The translations under genes and the position numbers were made by a program. Of a stretch of DNA of 64,000 nt, positions 55,293 to 64,000 are shown piece after piece. Source of the stretch: Geosiphon pyriformis. Taxonomy: Eukaryota; Glomeromycota; Glomeromycetes; Archaeosporales; Geosiphonaceae. Location of the stretch: positions 4,945-68,944 of the forward strand of contig JAAOMT010000778.1 in assembly GCA_016748015.1 (NCBI GenBank). The letters run 5' to 3'. Below the pieces are notes generated by a model. That model did not search any database, was not told the origin of the DNA, and was given only the letters and a program-made list of their open reading frames with translations. Position 1 is the stretch's first letter, and the number at the start of each line of letters is the position of its first letter.

Positions 55293-55419
55293 GAATTCAT
55301 CACAAAAAGGCTAAACAACAAAACCACAAGAAAAGCAGACCAAATACTTGTATGCCAATTTGAACCATTTAGAAACAGAGCCTTTGGGATTGAGCTTCTT
55401 TCAACAATAAAATCTCTTT

Positions 55420-56998
55420 CAATTGAAAACTAAGTCTTTTTTATCATACAATTGTTCAACAAAAGCAATACTGAACCTTTTAAGTGATTTAAAAACATTA
55501 TAGAACACTAAATCTCCCAAAATAGAAGATATTGGAGTGCCATCTAAAAACCAAAACACAGATGAGAGATTGTTATCAAAAGCCATATTATATTCTAAGA
55601 AAATTTTTACCACACCAGTCAGAAAGTTGTTAACTAGACTAATTTCAATCTTATTGAAGTTTGTAAAGAATAAACAGGAAACCAACTTGAAACTTATAAG
55701 TCCAAAGATCTATGGTCAAATAAATAACCAAAAATTTTATAAGCATTCAAAAATCACAACACCAAAGCTGACTTACTTTCTATTTGCACCTGTTTAAATA
55801 ATTTCAAACTGTATAAAGATGGATAATAAAGAGCTTTATTAGGAAAGTCTTTAGACAAACCAGCTTTTATTTTTAAATCTTTTTTGATTAGTGTATTCTA
55901 TTTGATATATACACTCTTAGAAACAAAACTAAATTGGATTCTGTAACCAATAATAGAGTGCAATACTACTGAGACCAAATAAAAAAACTGTTTATCCAAA
56001 ATAGTCTTTTTCAGAACCATATTAGAAAAAAACTTGACATTTACATAAGCTTTTACCAAACTAGATTTGGACAAACTCTCAAAAGACAAAAAAATATTCA
56101 AATACCAATAGAACTTCCCTTTTTATGTGATAAAAATTGGCAATTTATTAATCAGTAATAAAGCATTTTTAACCCTCTAATTGATAGGAATGGTTACTGT
56201 CTTATTATTATTGATTGAAATGTTATTAATTTTGAAAAAACTATTCACAATGTCAAAAATATGTTGAGTGATTACCTGACTACACCAAACCCAAATTGTG
56301 CCATCAACAAAAGCACAAATTACTAAAAATAAAATTAGTTCACTCTAACTCACTAATTTGTTTGTTTTGACAATAAACTTAGTATTAATACAGTAGTCAT
56401 ACAGACCTTTTTGTTATTTGACTTTACATAAGAAAAGATTATAAAAGATTCTCTAAAGCAGAGGAAAGAAAATCTCACTCTGGTCCAGACTATTATGCAC
56501 ATAGTACCCATTGGTCAAACCATAATTAGTTATAACTTAATTGACTCTATTATCATAAATTTTTCCAAAGAATTGAATAAACTGCTTATATATTTTAATC
56601 TTAACCAAACTATTTCTTAGATAATACCAATCCACAAAGTCATAAGTCTTTCACATATTCTATAAGACTAACCAAAGCTCATGGCCCTTTTTTAAAGCAT
56701 CTTCAACTACTGAATTAATAGCAAAAATAGAAGACTAGATGGGAGTATTTTTTAACACAAAAAAATTGTTACCACAAAAAACATCAAATTTATTACATGA
56801 CAAAGAGATTCTATCAGAAAACAACTTAAAAAAATTTTTTTAAAAAGTTTCAATCAATGCAATTGGTCTAGTATTAGTCAAAATACCCTTCTACTCATAA
56901 GGCTTAAGAATCATTAATACTCAAGCTTCTTTTCAAGGTTGAAATACAGATTTATATACTAAACAAAGATTCAAAATATTTAAAAACATATTAAGCAC
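55420..56998 (-). pseudogene. LINE-D reverse transcriptase, C-terminal half
   Basis: The palm lies around 56310-56190. The catalytic YVDD motif reads FVDG (AFVDGTIWVW), losing the second Asp. FFKINNISINNNKTVTIPIN follows. The thumb pieces are 56101-55898 (ILDKQFFYLVSVVLHSIIGYRIQFSF, in part) and 55685-55419 (NNLSSVFWFLDGTPISSILGDL). The right edge is the LTR element at 56999. Confidence 0.68.
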
Positions 56999-57856
56999 TA
57001 TTACTTATAGAAATTAAGAGTATTATAGTTAAAGGAATAGTCAATTAGAAATAAGCATAATAACAAAAAAATTTTAGAATTTTTCTAAAAAAATTGTAGA
57101 ATTTTAGAATTTCAGAATTCCTTTAAAAAAATTGCAGGATTTCAGAAATTTTATATAATATAAAATATATATATATAGCAAGAGTGTTAAAAGCAAAAAA
57201 AGCAATTCTTAGAGAATTTAATAGAGTTTATATTAATTTAGAATAATATTTTTTCTTTAAAAGATAATTTTTTATGACTTAAAGTGAAATTATTTCCCTA
57301 TTAATAAAATTATCTATTATTATTGAATTCATGTTATTATTACTTGATTAAAAATATTAATTACTTTTACCATTATTAACACTTTATGTTAATAAAATCT
57401 AATACTTAACTACGTTAAACCAATAACTCTTGATTACAGCTATTAATAGGATACTAATTTCTTATTTTCTTTTTATTTTTTTTATTTTTTTTGTTGTTTA
57501 CTAAGTAATTAAAAGATTAACATGTGAAGTACTAACATTAGAAAAAACTAATAAAAGACCCAGAAATAAGGATAGACATTCAGAATTGAGAATAGCTTAT
57601 TAAGAGATACCAGCAACCAAGCTGAAAAAAAAATTGACAAAATAACTTTCTGAAAAGTTACAAACACCAAAGCATATTAACTTGAAAATTGGAAAAAAAA
57701 CTAAAAACATCACAAGAAGATATTACTATTGAATATCTGTTTATTATACAAAAGACTCAACCAAAACTTTCAGATATTACTAATACAACCAAGCTATTGA
57801 GCACCAAGTTACAGATTTGTTATTTGTTTTTATATCCCAAATAATTATCTGTAATA
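56999..57856 (+). repeat. 5' LTR of the family-3 element
   Basis: The LTR is 858 bp, begins TATTACTTATAG and ends CTGTAATA (from TGTAACA). Partner 59061-59914; solo relative 62453-63342. Confidence 0.88.
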
Positions 57857-57858
57857 TT

Positions 57859-57875
57859 TAGTGCTTTTTGTGAGG
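57859..57875 (+). promoter_or_regulatory. Primer binding site, family 3
   Basis: TAGTGCTTTTTGTGAGG differs from the family-1 PBS TGGTGCTTCCTGTAAGG by four transitions and lies two bases from the LTR. Confidence 0.5.
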
Positions 57876-57989
57876 TATAATCCAACAAAAAACTAGCATT
57901 AGCAACAATCATACAGAAAAATGGCAGACCAAAAGAAAACAAGAAAAAATTACTTAGAATTTATAAAATCTTTATTTTAATATTATCTT

Positions 57990-58520
57990 TGAAAAACTTG
58001 TTAAATTGAAACTCCAATTATTCAAAACCCAAATATTAAAACCATGAACATTCAAAACTTACTTTTAATAAAAATTGTTAACTTCAAACTCTGAACATTT
58101 GAAACTTACTTTTAATAAATTTATTAAAAACTTGTTAAAATTAAAACTCCAATTATTTAAGATCTGATCATTTAAACCCTAAATATTTAAAAATTACCAT
58201 TAATAAATTCATTAAAAATTCGTTAAATTAAAACTCCAATTATTCAAAACCTGATTATTAAAACCCTAAACATTTAAAACTTATCTTTAATAAACTTGTT
58301 AAAACTCATTAAATTAAAAACTCTGATTATTCAAGATCTGATTATTTAAAAACTCAAACATTTAAAACCTGATAATTCCAACTCTGTTATTGTACAAAAA
58401 AACTTACTGTTAATAAAAACTTGTTAAATCTTTAGCAATTCAAACTCTGGGAAATATTTAAAAACTCAAACATAAAAAGTTCAATAAATTTCAAACTCTG
58501 CTATTATACAAGAAAACTTA
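57990..58520 (+). repeat. Degenerate internal repeats of the family-3 element
   Basis: Four or five imperfect units of about 85-140 bp carry the blocks AAACTCCAATTATTCAA, AACCCTAAACATTTAAAAC and TAATAAACTTGTTAAA. They occupy the place where gag would be. No long frame crosses them. Confidence 0.55.
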
Positions 58521-58675
58521 TCTCCAATAGCCCAATAAAACCTAATTCTCACAGTACCAATAAATCAACAAAACTTATCTGATGGCTCTAAGTCAAAATA
58601 TTAGAACATAGTTACAATTCACTTCCATGTGTTATATATTTGAAAAAAAACCAATCAACAAGAACAAATAAGAAT

Positions 58676-59060
58676 TGGAATCAGAACTTAATCCCAATTT
58701 AAACTCTACTAATGATGACAATAATTTAAACTCCACTAATAACAATGATAATTCAAACTCTGTCAACAACAATTCAAACTTTATTTCAAATACTAAACAA
58801 TATATTATGCTTTTAGATCTTACAATAAAGCAAAAATTAACTTAATTTAATGATAATAATAAGGGCATTATGTTTGAATATGTACATAATACAAATACAA
58901 GATTTGAACTTAAATATTTTGGACAGACCACTATAGTTAAAAACTCTGGTTACATATAAAATTAGATTTAAAAATAGCAATAGAAATTACAACAACAACA
59001 TTAATACAAAAAAAAAATTTAGAAAATTTTACAGAAGCTTAATATTAAAGGAGAGAATAA
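58676..59060 (+). pseudogene. Truncated dUTPase-like domain in the family-3 element
   Basis: An Asn/Asp-rich leader (ELESELNPNLNSTNDD, NSVNNNSNFISN) precedes a reading parallel to 5340-5540. The motif-1 equivalent is NTNTRFELKYFG (about 58888; AGFDLRY changed to TRFELKY). AIEITTTTLIQ follows (about 58978), then a motif-2 trace. It ends at AAAGGAGAGAATAA, the motif-3 codons, exactly at the 3' LTR. The rest of the domain and all of RT are absent. Confidence 0.55.
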
Positions 59061-59914
59061 TATTATTCATAGAAATTAAAAGTATTATAACTAGAGGAAT
59101 AGCCAATTAAAAGTAAACATAGTAACAGAGGAATTTCAGAATTTCTTTAAAAGAATTGCAGAATTCCTTTGAAAAAATTTCAGAATTTCAGGAATTTTGT
59201 ATAATATAAATTATATATATATAATGAGAGTATTAAAAGCAGAAAAAGCAATTCTTGGAGAATTTAATAGAGTTTATATTAATTTAGAACAACTCTTCCT
59301 TTAAAAAATAGTTTTATATAACTTGAAGTAAAATTATTTCCCTATTAATAAAATTATCTATTATCATTGAATTCATATTATTATTACTTGATTAAGAATA
59401 TTAATCATTTTTACCACTATTAACACTCCATGTTAATAAAATCTAATATTTAACTACTTTGAACCAATAGTTCTTAATTATAGCTATTAACAGAATACTA
59501 ATTTTTTATTTTTTATTTATTTATTTTATTTTATTTTGTTTACTAAATAATTAAAGGATTAACATACAAAGTACTGACATTAGAAAAAATTGGTAAAAAA
59601 CCCAAGAATAAAAGTAGACACTCGAAATTAAAAATAGCTTACCAGAAAATACTGGCCACTAAGCTAAGAAAAAAATTGACAGAATAACCTTTTAAGAAGC
59701 TACAAATACCAAAACATACTAATTTGAGGGTTGAAAAAAAAACTAAAAACATCACAAAAAGATATTACTATTGAATCTCTGTTTATTATACAAAGAACTC
59801 AACCAAAACCTTTAGATACTAAAACCTTTAAATATTACCAATACAACCAAACTATTGAGCACCAAGTTACAGATTTGTTATTTGTTTTTATACCTTAAAT
59901 AATTATCTGTAACA
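59061..59914 (+). repeat. 3' LTR of the family-3 element
   Basis: The LTR is 854 bp, begins TATTATTCATAG and ends CTGTAACA, followed by GCAC. It is immediately preceded by the purine tract AAAGGAGAGAATAA. Confidence 0.88.
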
Positions 59915-59918
59915 GCAC

Positions 59919-60629
59919 CAAATTGTCACAATGTCTCCATAATTCATTTGTAATATCAAAAAAACCAGCAGTTTTTTCATCAGATAAGTTCTTAATTACA
60001 TGTACTAAGTTATCATAATTGATAAGATTTATAATATTGGAAAAAGCAGTATTATCAACATAAGCCAGCAACAGATATTGATGACATTACAGATTAAAAA
60101 CATGATTTAACATCATTCTCTTTCTTGTTTAATCCTTTATAATTGTATCAATCTTATTTTTAACCTTAACAAACTCTAGAAACAATTTACTATTAGCAAC
60201 TAAATAATCTAATATCATTTTCCAGAAAAAATGCTCCAAAATGCTCCTGATAGTATGGTTTTTATTAACTGTAAAGCTTTCCATTTTTCTATTGATAGCA
60301 GATCTAATGTGAACTTCTTTAGCCCTCAGTGACTTAACAAGTTTGCAGGCATAGTATAATTTTCTTATACCATAAAAAGCAAACTGCACACAATCAAAAT
60401 TAGTGCTAGAATTCAAAAAAACCTAAATAAGAGAAGTCTTGTTATTGTTCAAAAATGCCCAGCAGTTTATTAAAGAAGTAAACTTATTATTAATATTTTT
60501 ATGTGAAAATCTGATAATCTTTGAAACCAAAATTTCTAACTTATAAAACTTGAAAGAATTCTTAGTAAAAACACTATCAAAATTCTTAAACCACTTTTTT
60601 TTAAATATCTTATCAGCCAACAAACACAC
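59919..60629 (-). pseudogene. LINE-D reverse transcriptase, N-terminal part
   Basis: The readings are 60629-60423 (MCLLADKIFKKKWFKNFDSVFTKN), 60416-60129 (NFDCVQFAFYGIRKLYYACKL, RSAINRKMESF, ILEHFFWKMILDYLVAN) and shorter pieces to 59919. They occupy the linker and RT-fingers position between endonuclease and palm. The reading is broken by two stops and cut by the family-3 element. Confidence 0.6.
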
Positions 60630-60980
60630 TATCTTGTAAACTACATTTTACATAGCATCCAAATCCAAGAATTTTTTAAAAGTAGCAAAATTACCAGAAA
60701 ACATTGCTGTATTGGCTGCTGTAAAATCTTTAAAATTGTTTTATTTTACTTTATTAGCATTTTTAACATTAAACTTTCAACAATTTCTGTTTACCTGTTT
60801 GTGCACAAGGTTAAGCTGCATATTTAACAAGCTGTTCAAATCCACAGAAACAGAAATAACTTGGTAGTTATTATCAAAGTAATTATCAACATTTACAATA
60901 TTACAATTCATTATTGCATTAACCAAATTTAAAAAAACAAAAATGTAATCAATTGTTTTCTTGACACCTTTGAAATTCTT
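60630..60980 (-). pseudogene. LINE-D endonuclease C-terminal end / linker
   Basis: This broken reading continues the endonuclease (about 60980-60900, SVDKKVIDYIFV-type DY motif; FDNNYQVISVSVDLN with the SxD/H region near 60870-60850) and a linker to the RT. No ORF over 60 codons. Confidence 0.45.
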
Positions 60981-61514
60981 CTAAGTTGAGACTTTTGCAA
61001 TTGGACTTTTGACCAAGGAATTAACCAACCTTAAATTGAAGTATTTTCCAAAACTAGCACATCTGTAAAAACCATTCTTATTAAAATCTCCACCCAAGAT
61101 AATAAAAAAAGATTCATTTACAGTCTTCAAAATCAAAAAATTGACCTTATTAGCTTGAAATAAACACACAGCCAAAGTGGTATCAGCATATAGCCCCAAG
61201 ATCAAAATAGATAATTTATTTCTAAAAAGCAGCTTAATAAACAAAAGCCTATTAGCAACTTCTGAAACTTTATATACATGTCTTGTCAAATTAATGTTTA
61301 TGATAACTATAACACCAAAACTCAAATAACCAAACTCCATATTAGAAGTAAACACCCAAACACTATTAAACTTGTTCATAATCCATGGACAAATTTTTTC
61401 TTTCAATTTTGTCTCAGTAACAATAGAAATTAAATTGTTTATATCTTTATGCCAATAAACAATATTAGCTTGTTTAGCAGAATTGTTTATATCTTTAACA
61501 TTATACATAGTCAC
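60981..61514 (-). pseudogene. LINE-D ORF2 APE-type endonuclease
   Basis: This open 177-codon piece from ATG 61514 includes ISIVTETKLKEK (catalytic Glu intact in ETK), MNKFNSVWVFTSNMEFGYLSFGVIVIIN, a KLSILILGLYADTT block and FFIILGGDFNKNG (GDFN intact). Two main active-site motifs survive. It is followed by KSPIAKVST and a stop at 60981. The upstream Asn motif near the ORF2 start is LTM-like. It would nick target DNA for reverse transcription. Confidence 0.78.
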
Positions 61515-61531
61515 TTTTTAAACAAGATTAA

Positions 61532-62452
61532 TCATTGAAAAAAATGAGTATTAAAACCCAAACCAGCATTATCTACTCTGGTCAATAAACCCATAACTGT
61601 GTCTGACAAATTGCTTAAAGTCTCCTCTAATTTTGAAATAACTAAAAAATTAAAACTTATTATTTTTGTAATAGTTTTACTACTAATAGCTGCATCTAAA
61701 CTCTTACTTATCACTATATTTGTCTCTTGATTCTATGATAAAAAAGTTATTAATGACTGACATCTAAGACTAGGCTGAGAAATTATTGATTTAAGTGTGT
61801 CCAACTTTTTAGCCAGCTTAACAACTTGTTTTATGAGATTGTTGAGACTGCACTCAAGAGTGGCAAACCTACAATCTAATTTTACAGACACCAACAGAAT
61901 AGATTTCATTTTCAAAAAGAAACCAGAATTAACTGAATCATTTCATGTAAAAAAAAGAAAAAAAGAGAACCCATTAACAATCTTAGCCTAAGGGATACTA
62001 CCAAAAGAAACATAATAGATAATTGATGCTGAATGTTTAGCATAAATGAATACCAGTCTGCTTTTATCTTTCTCTGATAATACTCTATAAAATAAACTAC
62101 TAAAAAGAGTTTTTCTACTTATAGAGCAGTCCAATAACATATGACTCAATTTCTCATACTTAACATATTTTACAAAACCTAAACAAAACCAGTACAAAGT
62201 GACACTTCTTAAAACTAACATAGTTCTTATAACACCATCCAGTAACTTAGTTAAGTTGAAACAAACAACTGCATATCTGGTCTGAGCATATAAAACTAAA
62301 TGTCAATTAATAACACATGTTTTTCATTTACAGAACCAATAAAATTCCAAATGTTATGAGCATTTGTTCCTATTGGTAATATATAAAGAAGTGTTTTATA
62401 ACAATCTTTTGTATCTCATGTTATTTTATTCAGATCTGTCCTGGCTATACAC
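61532..62452 (-). pseudogene. LINE-D ORF1, C-terminal part
   Basis: 62221-61988 carries LYWFCLGFVKYVKYEKLSHMLLDC, a CX2CX4HX4C-type knuckle with two Cys changed to Tyr. 61915-61733 (LDCRFATLECSLNNLIKQVVKLAKKL in part) is a coiled coil. 61714-61532 (ISKLEETLSNLSDTVMGLLTRVDNAG) is a second helical block. The layout resembles the half-LINE ORF1 but the sequence family differs. ORF2 starts about 18 bases downstream. Confidence 0.65.
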
Positions 62453-63342
62453 CATTACTCATAGAATATAGAAAATATAGTATTATTAGTCAGTAGATAT
62501 TAGCCAATTAGATATAGACATAGTAAATGTGGAATTCCAGGATTCCTCTCAGAGGAATTGCAGAATTCCAGAAATTTCAGGATTCCCCAATGAGAAATCG
62601 CAGGATTCCAGAAATTCCAGGATTCCTGTCACAAGAAATTGAGGAATTGAGGAATCTCAAATATGTATATATAACAGTAGCATTAGAAGCAGAAAAGACA
62701 GACTCAATACCAAGAATACTTAGCTTAGTTACCACAATCTTCAAATAAATAATTATTCACTATATCAAATCTATTCTTTGCTACCAACACTTCATGTTAA
62801 TAGTAACTAATACTTAACCATACTGGAACAATAGCTCTTGATCACGGCTATTGACAGAATACTAATTTGCAAATCGCCTTGGCTTACTTCTTATTTCTCT
62901 CTTTTATCTTTCTTTATTTTTTTTGTTGTCTACTAACTTGATTAAAGGATTTACTCTTGGAGGACTTACAGAGGAATAACACATACTTAAAGAATACTTA
63001 CTCTTGGAGGACTTATGGAGGAATAAACTTGCTTAAACAATACTTACTCTTGGAGAACTTACAGAAGAACTGATGTCAGGAAACAGCACTGGTATATACT
63101 TACAGAAAATATTGTACCAGAAGAATCATCAACCATCAAGCTGAGCAAACAATTGACGAAACTACAGTTTCAGGAAACTACTGATAAACTGTTACCAGTG
63201 AATCTCTGTCCATTATACAAAAAACTCAATTGGAAAAATCTTCAGATAAAATACCTTCAGATTATTATTGTTACTAATTGCTTTGAGCACCAAGTTATGA
63301 GTTTGTTATTTGATTTGAGACCCCAAAGAATCACCTGTAACA
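62453..63342 (+). repeat. Solo LTR of family 3, relatively young
   Basis: This 890-bp repeat begins CATTACTCATAG and ends CTGTAACA, with exact target duplication ACAC (62449-62452, 63343-63346). It retains more C and G than the 56999 and 59061 LTRs. Near 62960-63060 the block TTACTCTTGGAGGACTTA is tandemly repeated three times. It interrupts LINE-D ORF1. The 62527-62748 ORF is within LTR sequence and not a gene. Confidence 0.85.
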
Positions 63343-63346
63343 ACAC

Positions 63347-63951
63347 ACAGCATCTTTTTTAATTAAGATGAACTATTTTACTGTAACCAAATCACTCTGA
63401 TTTGATTGGTCAAACTCTATTACAGCTTTTTGCCAAAGTCTCACCAATTGTATTTTAATCAACTTAATCAACCCAAACTCGGATAACATAGTGTATACAG
63501 TCTTAATTAATGTTTCAATTGGGATTTTTTTTATTATCACAGCTTAATTTAAATGCCCAATAGATTTTTTGAAATTAGTATTAACCAAGATTTTCACATC
63601 TTTAGCCTTTTCAGTAGTTTGTATTAAACTCAATTCAGAAATGAATATTGTTTTGATAATGCCAGCAAATTTTAAGGAAATAAATGTCTCTTCAAAACTA
63701 TTGACTTTTGAAAATAACTTTCTAACTATTACAAGCTTTTCTTGAGAAAATTTTCCAGTTATTTTATCCAATTTAATATTCAAAGTAAATGACTTTTTAA
63801 TGGAAACAACAACCAAATTCTTCAAAAGAAGAGAGAGAATTAGTGGAATATCCAACAAAATATTATTATTATTACCATTACTTAAAAAATTTATCTTGTT
63901 CAACAGTTTTTTCAAAGTCTTTTTGATATTAATATACAAATTTTTTGGCAT
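63347..63951 (-). pseudogene. LINE-D ORF1, N-terminal and RRM part
   Basis: 63951-63544 is open (MPKNLYINIKKTLKKLLNKIN, ISLKFAGIIKTIFISELSLIQTTEKAK in part). After a TAA it continues as IPIETLIKTVYTMLSEFGLIKLIKIQLV and LWQKAVIEFDQSNQSDLVTVK in part (about 63530-63370). That is an RRM-like block with WQKAVIEF as RNP1. The solo LTR then cuts it. A further upstream ATG near 63990 is possible, so the start is uncertain. Confidence 0.65.
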
Positions 63952-64000
63952 TTAGTTGGCATTTTTGCTATTAAAAGTGGTTTTACTACCATAGTCAAAA

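Larger units (their letters stand above)
56999..59914 (+). mobile_element. Short family-3 LTR element with dUTPase fragment
   Basis: The element is 2916 bp with exact target duplication GCAC (56995-56998, 59915-59918), inserted in the LINE-D RT. LTRs are 858 and 854 bp. The internal region of 1204 bp lacks gag and RT. It has a PBS close to the family-1 type, a repeat-rich segment and a truncated dUTPase-like reading that runs into the 3' LTR. Confidence 0.85.
53821..64000 (-). mobile_element. LINE-D, nearly complete, with two nested LTR insertions
   Basis: Minus-strand order from the right: ORF1 (63951-61532), endonuclease (61514-60981), RT (about 60630-55420), RNase H (55292-54732), zinc-finger C-terminus (54484-54197), 3' tail. 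It is interrupted by an LTR element (56999-59914) and a solo LTR (62453-63342). About 6.4 kb of LINE remains. The 5' end is near or just past the window edge. Confidence 0.75.

Noticed and set aside
62527-62748. ORF with repeated RIPLRGIAEFQKFQDS-type sequence
   Set aside because: It lies wholly inside a solo LTR and arises from its GGAATTCCAGGATT-like repeats.
1-64000. tRNA, rRNA or host protein genes
   Set aside because: No cloverleaf-like or rRNA-like stretch was noticed by eye, and every sizeable coding signal traces to a transposable element, except possibly the passenger region at 22999-23830. A tRNAscan or Rfam search was not possible.

Overview
This is AT-rich eukaryotic DNA built almost entirely of nested, decaying transposable elements. 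I found no intact host gene, tRNA, rRNA or CRISPR array. Chromoviral-type Ty3/gypsy elements, RRM/zinc-knuckle LINEs and a pogo/Tigger-like transposon, all worn down mostly by C-to-T and G-to-A changes, suggest the TE-rich compartment of a fungal genome. An arbuscular mycorrhizal fungus (Glomeromycota) is my best guess. That placement is inference from protein style, not a search result.

Layout, left to right. 1-1363 is the 3' end of a plus-strand family-1 gypsy element. It cuts a minus-strand LINE-I ORF1 (1364-3032), which itself sits in the gag of a minus-strand gypsy element (3033-5075). 5076-5982 is a relic of a second gypsy pol type with a dUTPase-like domain. 5983-13646 is the best-preserved family-1 element (LTR, PBS, gag, protease, RT/RNase H, integrase, extra ORF3, LTR). 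13647-15369 is a minus-strand LINE fragment. 15370-27490 is a plus-strand LINE-I (endonuclease, RT, RNase H, 3' tail), interrupted by an ORF1-only half-LINE (15503-17932), a solo LTR (20066-20490) and a Tigger-like transposon with an apparent passenger gene (20810-25068). 27491-31830 is another minus-strand gypsy gag+LTR, carrying a second half-LINE (28286-30731).

31880-50400 is a further plus-strand LINE-I. It is split by a complete minus-strand family-1 gypsy element (32279-43466, TSD ACAT) that holds a third half-LINE and a solo LTR, and by a gag-only LTR element (46663-50348, TSD ATGT) with an 81-N assembly gap. 50500-53710 is a strongly decayed half-LINE cut by a solo LTR (TSD TTAT). 53820-64000 is a minus-strand LINE-D (ORF1, endonuclease, RT, RNase H, zinc finger), cut by a short gypsy derivative (56999-59914, TSD GCAC) and a younger solo LTR (62453-63342, TSD ACAC).

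The most interesting system is a set of about 2.44 kb ORF1-only LINE units with constant ends. Three of them share a 3' tail with LINE-I. A fourth, older unit carries the LINE-D tail. This suggests parasites mobilised in trans by different LINEs. Other points worth a look: a third ORF after integrase in the gypsy family, a CxxC...CxxC module between protease and RT, a dUTPase-like domain in a second gypsy family, 12-bp U3 repeats that differ between LTRs, and a probable passenger gene in the Tigger element.
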